Shown in pieces: positions 6,942 through 14,098 of a DNA stretch of 34,567 bases. Every line of letters begins with the position of its first letter. Positions within the stretch are counted from its first letter, which is position 1. The DNA is taken from positions 1 to 34,567 of the forward strand of contig JAAENB010001116.1 of assembly GCA_024224995.1 (NCBI GenBank). The letters run 5' to 3'. A program made the translations under genes and the position numbers. The notes beneath the pieces are model-generated. The model did not search any database. It had not been told where the DNA came from and saw nothing but the letters and a program-made list of their open reading frames with translations. The DNA is from a bacterium (GTDB taxonomy: Bacteria > Spirochaetota > UBA4802 > UBA5550).

Positions 6942-8320
6942 TGAAAGAAGGTTTTGTTGTTCCTGCTCGTGAGAAATTTGCTTATGGGATTGGTGACTTT
7001 GCCATTAATATTTCCTATGGCGCTATTAATCTCTATTTTTTCTTTTTCCTTACCAACTCCGCATCTATTTCTCCGGCATGGGCCGGTGGCATTATTCTTA
7101 TTGCCAGGTTCTGGGATGCTATAACCGATTATTTTGTTGGTATGCTTTCTGACAAAACAGTATCACGCTTTGGAAAACGGCGCCCCTATATCCTCTTCGG
7201 CTGTTTGCCCTTTGGAATACTGTTTGCGCTGCTGTGGATTATTCCTTTTGAAAACCAAACGCATCTTATCCTATACTACCTTTCCATGATGGTCCTGTTC
7301 AATATAGCATTTACGATTGTTGCTGTTCCCTATAATTCAATGCTTCCCGAACTTACTCAAAACTATGATGAACGGACCAGTATTGCCGGGTATAAAATGG
7401 GACTCTCATTTGTGGGGACACTCCTGGCTGCTGCCGGAACTATGGTTATTGTTGATATACTCTTTGGCGGGAAAAAAGCATATGGAACAAGCTTTCCTGT
7501 TGCCGGCCTGGTATTTGGCATTATTATTTCTCTATCACTTATGGTGACATTTTTTGGAACCAAAGAACGAGTCTACTCTTCAGGTACCTCGAATCATGAA
7601 GGGCTTATTAAAACTTTTAAATCAATTATGAAACTTCGGGAGTTTCGGATTATTCTGGGTATGTATCTTTTTAATATGATCGGTTTTGATCTTATCCAGG
7701 TAATACTCATATTCTTTTTAAAAGATGTTATTAACGTTCCGGAAGCGGATTCCTTCATTTTTATGGCTATCCCCCTTGTAATTGCCGTCTTATGCGCTCC
7801 TCTCTGGATAACCCTTGGCGAAAAATGGGGCAAAAAAAAGGCATACATCGTTGCTGCAATATACATGTCCATATCATTCCTCTTCTGCCTCCTCGCCCCT
7901 GAGGGAAATATGAACTACATGTATGTAATATGCGCTTTTGCCGGCATTGGAATTTCAGCTTCACAGGTTATCCCCTACTCCATTATACCGGATGTAATTG
8001 AAGTTGATGAGTATGAAAACGGAACAAGAAGAGAAGGAGCTTTTTATGGTGTAATTATGTTTTTATACAAGGCTGCCTCTGCTCTTACTATTGAAGCTAC
8101 GGCAATTCTCCTTGCCGTCTTCGGCTACATTGAATCAAAAGCCGGTGCCGCAGCCGTTGACCAGCCCGATTCAGCGATTTGGGCCATCCGCATCCTCATG
8201 GGTGTCGGCCCCGGAATCTTTTTCCTCATATCAGCCATTTTCGTCCACCGTCTTCCCATTACAAAAGAACGCTTCGACGAAATCCGGGGCATTATTGATG
8301 AACGAAGAAAAGCCGAATAA
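6941..8320 (+). CDS. GPH family glycoside:cation symporter (major facilitator superfamily)
   Basis: This 459-residue integral inner-membrane protein has about 12 hydrophobic segments. The family signature is clear: KFAYGIGDFAINISYGAIN at the start, LIARFWDAITDYFVGMLSD (about residues 50-68), then KTVSRFGKRRPYILFG. The middle region has VPYNSMLPELTQNYDERTS, and the C-terminal half carries the conserved YSIIPDVIEVDEYENGTRREG segment. These are typical of LacS/MelB/XynB-type transporters that import oligosaccharides with Na+ or H+. It starts on the last base of the upstream beta-glucosidase stop codon and probably imports that enzyme's substrate. The exact sugar cannot be read from the sequence. 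Confidence 0.93.
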   Translation: MKEGFVVPAREKFAYGIGDFAINISYGAINLYFFFFLTNSASISPAWAGGIILIARFWDAITDYFVGMLSDKTVSRFGKRRPYILFGCLPFGILFALLWIIPFENQTHLILYYLSMMVLFNIAFTIVAVPYNSMLPELTQNYDERTSIAGYKMGLSFVGTLLAAAGTMVIVDILFGGKKAYGTSFPVAGLVFGIIISLSLMVTFFGTKERVYSSGTSNHEGLIKTFKSIMKLREFRIILGMYLFNMIGFDLIQVILIFFLKDVINVPEADSFIFMAIPLVIAVLCAPLWITLGEKWGKKKAYIVAAIYMSISFLFCLLAPEGNMNYMYVICAFAGIGISASQVIPYSIIPDVIEVDEYENGTRREGAFYGVIMFLYKAASALTIEATAILLAVFGYIESKAGAAAVDQPDSAIWAIRILMGVGPGIFFLISAIFVHRLPITKERFDEIRGIIDERRKAE

Positions 8321-8344
8321 AAAAATAGATGCAAAAACGTCATC

Positions 8345-8434
8345 CGGCAGCAGCGTGACACCTCTTCGGGATGTGAGGACTGTTTGAGCATCGCGAGTTC
8401 CGCAGCATTCCGAAGAGGTGTCACGCTGCTGCCG
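8345..8434. repeat. Second copy of the long palindromic repeat with conserved tip
   Basis: Arms 8345-8369 and 8410-8434 are exact reverse complements (25 of 25). The tip (8372-8404) reads GTGAGGACTGTTTGAGC, three variable bases, then GCGAGTTCCGCA, nearly identical to the tip at 41-72 although the arms are unrelated. The tip itself can extend the stem with small bulges (ATG-TG-GGA-CT against its mirror). It lies 25 bp past the symporter stop codon and 50 bp before the TetR start, and no long T-run follows. Confidence 0.85.
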
Positions 8435-8452
8435 TGCGAACCCACCCACTTT

Positions 8453-8472
8453 TATAATTTTCTTATTGACTC
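8453..8472 (+). promoter_or_regulatory. -10-like TATAAT and operator half-site before the second TetR gene
   Basis: TATAAT (8453-8458) has no good -35 at 17 bases because that position falls in the hairpin arm. ATTGACTC (8465-8472) follows at the expected transcript start and matches, in reverse complement, half of the operator at 5527-5540. The match is eight bases and only a half-site, so the call is tentative. Confidence 0.4.
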
Positions 8473-8484
8473 AAATTCGGTTTC

Positions 8485-9138
8485 ATGGACAATTCAACCA
8501 TGAAAAAAAAATTCCATAAAGATACGTTTGAAAAGATCCCCGCAGAAAAACAGGCAAAAATACTCATTGTTGCCGCAAAAGAATTCGCCTCCAAAGGCTT
8601 TGTAAACGCCAAAGTGGGCGATATCGCCAAAAAAGCAAAAATCTCCCACGGCTCCATGTATACCTATTTCTCCTCTAAAGACGACATGATCCATGCCATT
8701 ATTCAAAAAGGCTGCGAAATTCAGCGGAACACCTTTACCGGCAGCGAACCGGAAGGGGATATCTTCACCAAAATAGAAACCATTCTCTCGGTTTCTATGG
8801 CGTTTGCCAGGGCAAATCCCGAAGCCATTACCATCTGGCTTGAAATGAGCTTTGAATATAATTCCCGGTTTTCCAGGCAAACCCTTGAAATTGAAGAAGA
8901 AGGGATCAAAGCCTGGCAGGACATCATTGAAGAAGGCAAAAAAGAAGGCTCCATTGATAAAAATATCGATCCCCTGTATACGGCTTTTTGCATCGACAGC
9001 ATGCTATCTATTTTAATGAAAGGATATGTTTCAAAGCATGAAAAAGCCAGAAGAGAAATGCATTTCAATAAAGAGGCCGGTGATGATGCTGCTATTCTAA
9101 AAGGGGTTATGACGGTTGTTCGAAAGCTGCTTGGTTAG
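8485..9138 (+). CDS. TetR/AcrR family transcriptional regulator
   Basis: This 217-residue regulator has its helix-turn-helix at about residues 25-70: ILIVAAKEFASKGF, then VGDIAKKAKISHGSMYTYFSSKDDM, the classical TetR pattern. The C-terminal helical domain (FTKIETILSVSMAF, then IWLEMSF) resembles the ligand domain of regulators of small organic molecules. No good ribosome site precedes either ATG 8485 or the in-frame ATG at 8500, so the start is uncertain and a nearly leaderless message is possible. It is the third gene on the strand of the sugar operon, separated from it by the hairpin repeat. Its leader shares an 8-base half-site with that operon's operator, which makes it the best candidate repressor of the beta-glucosidase/symporter genes. 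It overlaps the convergent TPR gene by 32 bp. Confidence 0.9.
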   Translation: MDNSTMKKKFHKDTFEKIPAEKQAKILIVAAKEFASKGFVNAKVGDIAKKAKISHGSMYTYFSSKDDMIHAIIQKGCEIQRNTFTGSEPEGDIFTKIETILSVSMAFARANPEAITIWLEMSFEYNSRFSRQTLEIEEEGIKAWQDIIEEGKKEGSIDKNIDPLYTAFCIDSMLSILMKGYVSKHEKARREMHFNKEAGDDAAILKGVMTVVRKLLG

Positions 9139-10636
9139 AATCCTCTATTATTTTTTTAAAAACCAGGGCTTGTTCATTATTTTTATCAATCTTTAATACC
9201 ATTGCAACAAATTCCATTGCTTGATGCGGATGATTTTGTACAATAAACATTTGTGAAAGATATAATAAATTCTCTATATTAAAAGGATTTATTGTGTAAT
9301 ATTGTAAAAAATATTCCTGTGCTTTTCCAAAATCTTTTTTATCAGCATAAAAACAGCCAAGATTAATAAAAACCAGCGGCTCGGGCATTGTATCATAATT
9401 ATTTTCAACAAACAAAAAATCCTTCAAAGCCCTGTCATAACTCTCCAGGTTAAGATAGACAATACCTCTATTTATATAACTTTTCATATGACGCGGGTAA
9501 TTGTTTATATTATTCGAATACGCTGCTATTGCTTTTTCATAATCTCCAATCTCGTCATAAGCATTTGCAAGATTAAAAAGTAACGCCGGTCCCGATGCAT
9601 CATTATTTTCCAAAAAATTTTCGATGATATCGATCGCCCTGGAACAATCTCGATATTTTTCAGATTGATAGTAAAAATTTGATAGAATAATTACGAGCTG
9701 TTCATTGTCGTAATCGATTGTAAGTTCCCGGAGTATCTCAAATGCATTTTCTTCTTCCCCCGTATTAATCAATGTGGAGATTAAACCCGACAAATCAGCA
9801 TAAGATTTTGTAAATAATTGATATTCTTTAACCGGCAGCTTTTTAAGAAAATGTATAGCTTGTATAGCAGATTCATGAGCTTTTTCCGGCTGTCCTGAAT
9901 AATAATAAGCCCGTGATAAATCGCTGTAGGTTGATAAAGAAAGATTATTGTTCTTTTCCTCAACTCTCAATACCTCAAGTAAACATTCCAGGGCTGCATC
10001 ATAATCAAGAACCTGCCGGTAGAGAGCTGCCATATCATTTAAAACCACAGATTTTTCAATTTCATTTGTTACTGAGTCTACATATCCCTCAAGATATTCT
10101 ATTTTATCATAAGGATTTGAGTATAAATCCTCCCGGATTCCCTCCATTTTCTCCTTCCCGGCGATGATACCTTTATCTTCCGGGATAAACGTAAAATTTA
10201 ACTTCATCCAATCATAGAAGTCAAAAGCATACCGGACCAGGTTCTTAACTGTATACTGGGTCATGAAAAAAATAAAAAGAGCATTAAAATTAAAATAGTA
10301 GTCCCTGGTTATATTCAGGTCTTCAAAATACTTTCTTTGTGTTGTGTCTAATAGATCCACGCAGGTTTCAATATTATAGATAAAATAAATTTTCTTTTTA
10401 CTATTCCATGAATTATAATCAGTAGTGAGTATTTTCGGGATCTCATTAGTATCAAGAGGAGTTTTGGCCATATCAATAAAATGAATTGAATTAAACAAAT
10501 CGCTGTTGGAATAAAATTCCACTAATTCTCGGCGTGTTGATGGCAGAACCGTACAAAGCCCAAAACCTCTTGTCTCAAGGGTTAGAAATTTAGTAAGAAG
10601 GTCTACAGTAGTATTATTCTTTTCGTTAATTCTCAT
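9107..10636 (-). CDS. TPR protein with N-terminal degenerate NTPase-like domain
   Basis: This is a 509-residue soluble protein. About residues 1-160 form an alpha/beta domain: strand FGLCTVLPS with no Walker lysine, strand SIHFIDMAK, then a long region ending FIFFMTQYTVKNLVRYAFDF followed by YDWM. That ending resembles the (L/F)-x-(L/F)PE...APDFWxWR motif of N-terminal domains found on many STAND-associated TPR proteins. From about residue 190 there are eight or more TPR-like helical pairs, for example YRQVLDYDAALECLLEVLRV and NLANAYDEIGDYEKAIAAY. The start at 10636 overlaps the ATPase gene by 11 bp. The earlier ATG at 10705 has no ribosome site and would overlap by 80 bp. The overlap implies coupled expression with the ATPase and probably complex formation. 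The family comparison is from memory; function is unknown. Confidence 0.72.
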   Translation of the reverse strand: MRINEKNNTTVDLLTKFLTLETRGFGLCTVLPSTRRELVEFYSNSDLFNSIHFIDMAKTPLDTNEIPKILTTDYNSWNSKKKIYFIYNIETCVDLLDTTQRKYFEDLNITRDYYFNFNALFIFFMTQYTVKNLVRYAFDFYDWMKLNFTFIPEDKGIIAGKEKMEGIREDLYSNPYDKIEYLEGYVDSVTNEIEKSVVLNDMAALYRQVLDYDAALECLLEVLRVEEKNNNLSLSTYSDLSRAYYYSGQPEKAHESAIQAIHFLKKLPVKEYQLFTKSYADLSGLISTLINTGEEENAFEILRELTIDYDNEQLVIILSNFYYQSEKYRDCSRAIDIIENFLENNDASGPALLFNLANAYDEIGDYEKAIAAYSNNINNYPRHMKSYINRGIVYLNLESYDRALKDFLFVENNYDTMPEPLVFINLGCFYADKKDFGKAQEYFLQYYTINPFNIENLLYLSQMFIVQNHPHQAMEFVAMVLKIDKNNEQALVFKKIIEDSNQAAFEQPS

Positions 10637-12011
10637 TTCTTTTCTTTTTATATAATGAGATGAATGTGTCAAGTAGTGGGTGAATATCATAAAATCCTTC
10701 ATCATTGTATTTCATAACAGCCCGAATTCGCAGCAAGTCAAGTAAGGCAACACTCCTTTTGGGTTCTTCTTTTTTACCGTCATGAATTTCAAAAAGCACA
10801 TCCAGGTATTCATCAAATGTTATTTTGATCTCATCATGCCTTTCCTGTATCCGGGAAGCAAAAATATCTTTATGGTCCAGTATGGATTTCTTCATGGATT
10901 TTTTTGTAATAATTTGGGATCGTTCAATTAAAGCTGCCTGACGAACAATCCCGAATAATTCACGAATTGAGCCTCCGGAATATTTTACGGCATCTTTATA
11001 GCACTCGTCTTCAAAAAGAGACAGATCAATACGATGTTCAAGAATATCAATGAATAAATCTTTTCCCGGCTTATACACCTTTCCTTTTTTATCCTTAATC
11101 TTTATCATGGGAAGAATCTGGGCGTTCCCAAACACCCCTTCAATAAGCGAAAAATCGGGATGATATACCAGCTCAACAGGAATAGTCAGGAGCATGGAAC
11201 AGCGAAACATCCGGATGAATGCCGCATTCCCGGTATAGAAATCACGGGATTTTAAAAAAGGGATTTTTTCAAAATCGTCCACAATAACAAGAGTCTCTTT
11301 TCCGGTCTTGCTCTTAATATACGCAAAAATTTTATTACATTCAAAAATCAAATCATTTATTTTATTCTCTTCTATTCTTGAGGAATGTACTTTTGTACTG
11401 CCGATTGAACCGGCATCTATTTTTGCTTTCAAAAATAACTGTTTAAAAAAATCTACCCCTGCCCCACCACTGAGCGTGTACGATTTTTTTTCCTCTTCCT
11501 CAGAAATAATCTTTGTTTCACTACACCATTTTGAAATATTGCGCAATATGCTTTCGAGCATTTCATCTTTTTCTTCGACCAGCTCGTTTAATACCAGGGA
11601 ATTCAAGAGGTCTTCCACTATCTGGAAAAGCAAAGCCTCAATAGTAATATTGTCAATTTTAAGGAGCAATACGGAAAAAATTATGATATTAAATGTATCT
11701 TCAAGCTCATAACAGAGTTTAATAAGCTCTGTGGTTTTACCGGACCCGGTAAAACCTGAAAAAAGAAGCTTGGAGTATGGATTAAGAGGATTTTTAAGCG
11801 TCCGTTCCAACGATAATATAGTGTTTTTTCCTCTTATTTCGTCGGTATCAACATAAAATTTGTCAAAACGCCGGCCCGTTAACTGTTCCAGCCCCATAAT
11901 ACCGAGTACATCCTCTATATTAGATGCCCTGGATATTTCCGTGGAAAAATAAGCATCGGGCAAATTATACCCTTCTTGAATTATTTCTATTAATTTCTCG
12001 CTCTTTTGCAT
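10626..12011 (-). CDS. P-loop ATPase of AAA/STAND type, partner of the TPR protein
   Basis: This is a 461-residue ATPase. The Walker A is GFTGSGKT at residues 86-93 and the Walker B is LVIVDDFE at 241-248. A sensor-2-like SGGSIRELFGIVRQA follows at 345-359, as in Orc1/Cdc6-like and ExeA-like AAA proteins. The last 60 residues (ALLDLLRIRAVMKYNDEGFY then DIHPLLDTF) look like a winged-helix or small all-helical cap. The N-terminal 80 residues are not recognised. ATG 12011 is chosen because AAGG stands eight bases before it. An in-frame TTG at 12053 has only a weak purine stretch. The gene overlaps the start of the TPR gene by 11 bp. ATP-driven switch plus repeat scaffold is the architecture of signalling or conflict NTPases, but no toxin, nuclease or membrane effector domain is seen. 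Confidence 0.78.
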   Translation of the reverse strand: MQKSEKLIEIIQEGYNLPDAYFSTEISRASNIEDVLGIMGLEQLTGRRFDKFYVDTDEIRGKNTILSLERTLKNPLNPYSKLLFSGFTGSGKTTELIKLCYELEDTFNIIIFSVLLLKIDNITIEALLFQIVEDLLNSLVLNELVEEKDEMLESILRNISKWCSETKIISEEEEKKSYTLSGGAGVDFFKQLFLKAKIDAGSIGSTKVHSSRIEENKINDLIFECNKIFAYIKSKTGKETLVIVDDFEKIPFLKSRDFYTGNAAFIRMFRCSMLLTIPVELVYHPDFSLIEGVFGNAQILPMIKIKDKKGKVYKPGKDLFIDILEHRIDLSLFEDECYKDAVKYSGGSIRELFGIVRQAALIERSQIITKKSMKKSILDHKDIFASRIQERHDEIKITFDEYLDVLFEIHDGKKEEPKRSVALLDLLRIRAVMKYNDEGFYDIHPLLDTFISLYKKKRNEN

Positions 12012-12061
12012 CAACGCTGCCTTGAATATAAAAAAATTATTGGAAAACCGCAATTTCTTTC

Positions 12062-12082
12062 ATATTTTCGATATTTTCGATA
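12062..12082. repeat. Tandem 9-bp direct repeat in the divergent promoter region
   Basis: ATATTTTCG occurs twice in tandem (12062-12070, 12071-12079) followed by ATA, 50 bases upstream of the ATPase start codon. A TTGACT on the minus strand lies just upstream of it (plus-strand AGTCAA, 12084-12089). It could be a regulator site, or merely AT-rich repetition. Confidence 0.4.
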
Positions 12083-12137
12083 AAGTCAATGTTTTTTTAT
12101 TAAGATTGGGCAAAATTGGCAGCTTCCCCATTTCTTC

Positions 12138-12166
12138 TTGACAACTCAATAAATTCATGCGATAAT
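12138..12166 (+). promoter_or_regulatory. Sigma70-type promoter of the haem-type chemoreceptor
   Basis: A consensus TTGACA (12138-12143), a 17-base spacer and GATAAT (12161-12166). Transcription would start near 12173, just before an alternating TA stretch. Confidence 0.75.
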
Positions 12167-12224
12167 TGTTAAATATATATATATATATTTTCACACTATG
12201 ACCACTTCGGAGCCGGAACACAAC

Positions 12225-14027
12225 ATGAAACTGGGAATAAAATCAAAATTTTTAATCTCCAGCAGCAGCCTCCTCTCGATCTCTGTTGCTGTGCTCATCT
12301 TAATCGTCTATTTCAATTTCAGAGCATACTCCATAGAAGAAAACGTGGACAAGGCCCGGAAAACTGCAAAGCAGCTCGTTGCCATGAGGGGCTATATGGC
12401 AACAATCGCGCCCTGGGTTGAATTCAAAAAAGAGAGCATTAACAGGTGGGCTGCCACTCCTGCTTATTCAGGGGCCCAGGTTGCCAAAAAAGTCAGTAAA
12501 GAAGCCAATTTTTATATAAAACAGACCGCTTTAAAATACCGGAACAAACTCAATATTCCAAATGAAACCGAAAAAAAAATGATCAATCTCATAACATTGG
12601 AAGACAAAGAGGAGTTCTGGGAAATTGGTCCTCATGAAGGGAGTGATTCAATCCCCGCAGGTACCAAATCAATCCTCTATGCCTATCGCCTGACAGTTAA
12701 AAAAGCATGTCTTAAATGTCACGGGGTTCGGGGTAAAGACGTTCCGGAAGCTCTTTATGAGAAGCTGGTTGCCGATTATGGTGAAACGGCATTTGACTTT
12801 GAAGAAGGAGATGTCCGCGGTATTGTATCCGTAGCCATTCCCCTCTCCCTGGCTACAGACGCCACAAACACCACACTGATTAAAATAGGAGTAATTGGGC
12901 TCCTTATTACTGTTATTATTTCAGTTATTTTTTATATCACTGCCAGGATTACTACCAGCTCAATAGATAAAGTTTCTCATCGTCTAAAAGATATCTCCGT
13001 AGGTGAAGGGGATCTTACGGCAAAACTTGTTATTGACACGCAGGATGAGATTGGTGATCTGGCCCATGACTTCAATACCTTTGTTGAAAAACTACGGGTA
13101 ATAATCCGGGACGTGAAAGACACTTCCGTGGAACTGGCTTCGGCAATGGAAGAACAATCCGCCACAACCATACACGTGGCGGAGAGCGCCCAGGCTCTGG
13201 TTGAAGAGCAGACTGAGATTACCAGGGCCAGTAATAAAAATACGGAACATGTTGAAAGTGTGGCGTTTAATGTTGATGTTCAGGCAAACTGTTTTGTGAC
13301 ACTTACCAACAGGGTTGATGAACTGTCGGATACGATCTCCAAAGTCAGTGAAGAATCCAAACAGGCCATGAACATGGCAAAAGGAATCACTGCCAAGATT
13401 CAGCTCAGTGAAGAAGCACTCACAACAACGAACACGTCAATGCAAAAAATAGAAAAAAGCTCAATAGAGATGACCGGTATTATGAGCCTCATCAATGATA
13501 TCGCGGACCAGATTAACCTGCTCTCCCTGAACGCGGCTATTGAGTCGGCCCGGGCCGGTGAAGCCGGAAGAGGATTCGCTGTTGTGGCGGATCAAATTTC
13601 AAAACTGGCCGATGAAACCGGGACCAGTATAAAAAATATCGATTCCCTCATCCATCATAATGAAGATGAAATCAAAAAAGGGATTGAGAGCGTAAAAAAT
13701 ACCGTAGAGCATATCAACGCGATTATTGGAGACGCCACTTCTATTAGCACTACCATTAATAAAATGTTCGATTTTATGCAGCTCCAGATTACCTATAACG
13801 CCAGTGTCCACAATGAATCGGAAACAGTACTAATGTTAGCAAAAGAAATAAACGAAGCTATTGAAGAGCATCAGACATCTACCGTTATGATTGAGAGTTC
13901 CATTAACAAGATCAACCAATTTTCTCAGGACAATGCCGCCTCAGCAGAAGAAATGTCCGCCACTGCCGAAGAGATCTCCGGCATGGCAGAATCGTTAAGG
14001 CTGCTGGTTGACGTTTTTAAAGTGTAA
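12225..14027 (+). CDS. Methyl-accepting chemotaxis protein with CxxCH (Tll0287/DUF3365-like) sensor domain
   Basis: This is a 600-residue chemoreceptor. One membrane helix near the N-terminus (about residues 9-33) and a second at about 217-241 enclose a periplasmic domain. That domain contains ACLKCHG (Cys162, Cys165, His166), the c-type haem motif of DUF3365/Tll0287-like sensors, so redox or gas sensing is likely. A HAMP region follows (about 241-295) and then the long MCP coiled coil. Its hairpin tip, [20 protein letters not shown] then GRGFAVVA, binds CheA/CheW. The start at 12225 gives the usual MKLGIKSKF beginning and has GGAG 12 bases upstream. The in-frame ATG at 12198 has no ribosome site and would add nine residues. 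No chemotaxis kinase genes are nearby, so it would act as an orphan receptor. Confidence 0.9.
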   Translation: MKLGIKSKFLISSSSLLSISVAVLILIVYFNFRAYSIEENVDKARKTAKQLVAMRGYMATIAPWVEFKKESINRWAATPAYSGAQVAKKVSKEANFYIKQTALKYRNKLNIPNETEKKMINLITLEDKEEFWEIGPHEGSDSIPAGTKSILYAYRLTVKKACLKCHGVRGKDVPEALYEKLVADYGETAFDFEEGDVRGIVSVAIPLSLATDATNTTLIKIGVIGLLITVIISVIFYITARITTSSIDKVSHRLKDISVGEGDLTAKLVIDTQDEIGDLAHDFNTFVEKLRVIIRDVKDTSVELASAMEEQSATTIHVAESAQALVEEQTEITRASNKNTEHVESVAFNVDVQANCFVTLTNRVDELSDTISKVSEESKQAMNMAKGITAKIQLSEEALTTTNTSMQKIEKSSIEMTGIMSLINDIADQINLLSLNAAIESARAGEAGRGFAVVADQISKLADETGTSIKNIDSLIHHNEDEIKKGIESVKNTVEHINAIIGDATSISTTINKMFDFMQLQITYNASVHNESETVLMLAKEINEAIEEHQTSTVMIESSINKINQFSQDNAASAEEMSATAEEISGMAESLRLLVDVFKV

Positions 14028-14069
14028 AACAGGAAAAAGGTGCAAGGAGGCACTCCGTACAAAAACCTT

Positions 14070-14097
14070 GAAGTTTAAAGTTTAAACTTTAAACTTC
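14070..14097. repeat. Perfect 28-bp palindrome of AAGTTTnA heptads, locus 2
   Basis: GAAGTTTAAAGTTT (14070-14083) is followed by its exact reverse complement (14084-14097), joining two heptad arrays head to head. It lies between the convergent chemoreceptor and RND genes and ends just before the RND stop codon. It is weak as a terminator since the stem is almost all A-T. Confidence 0.8.
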
Positions 14098-14098
14098 C

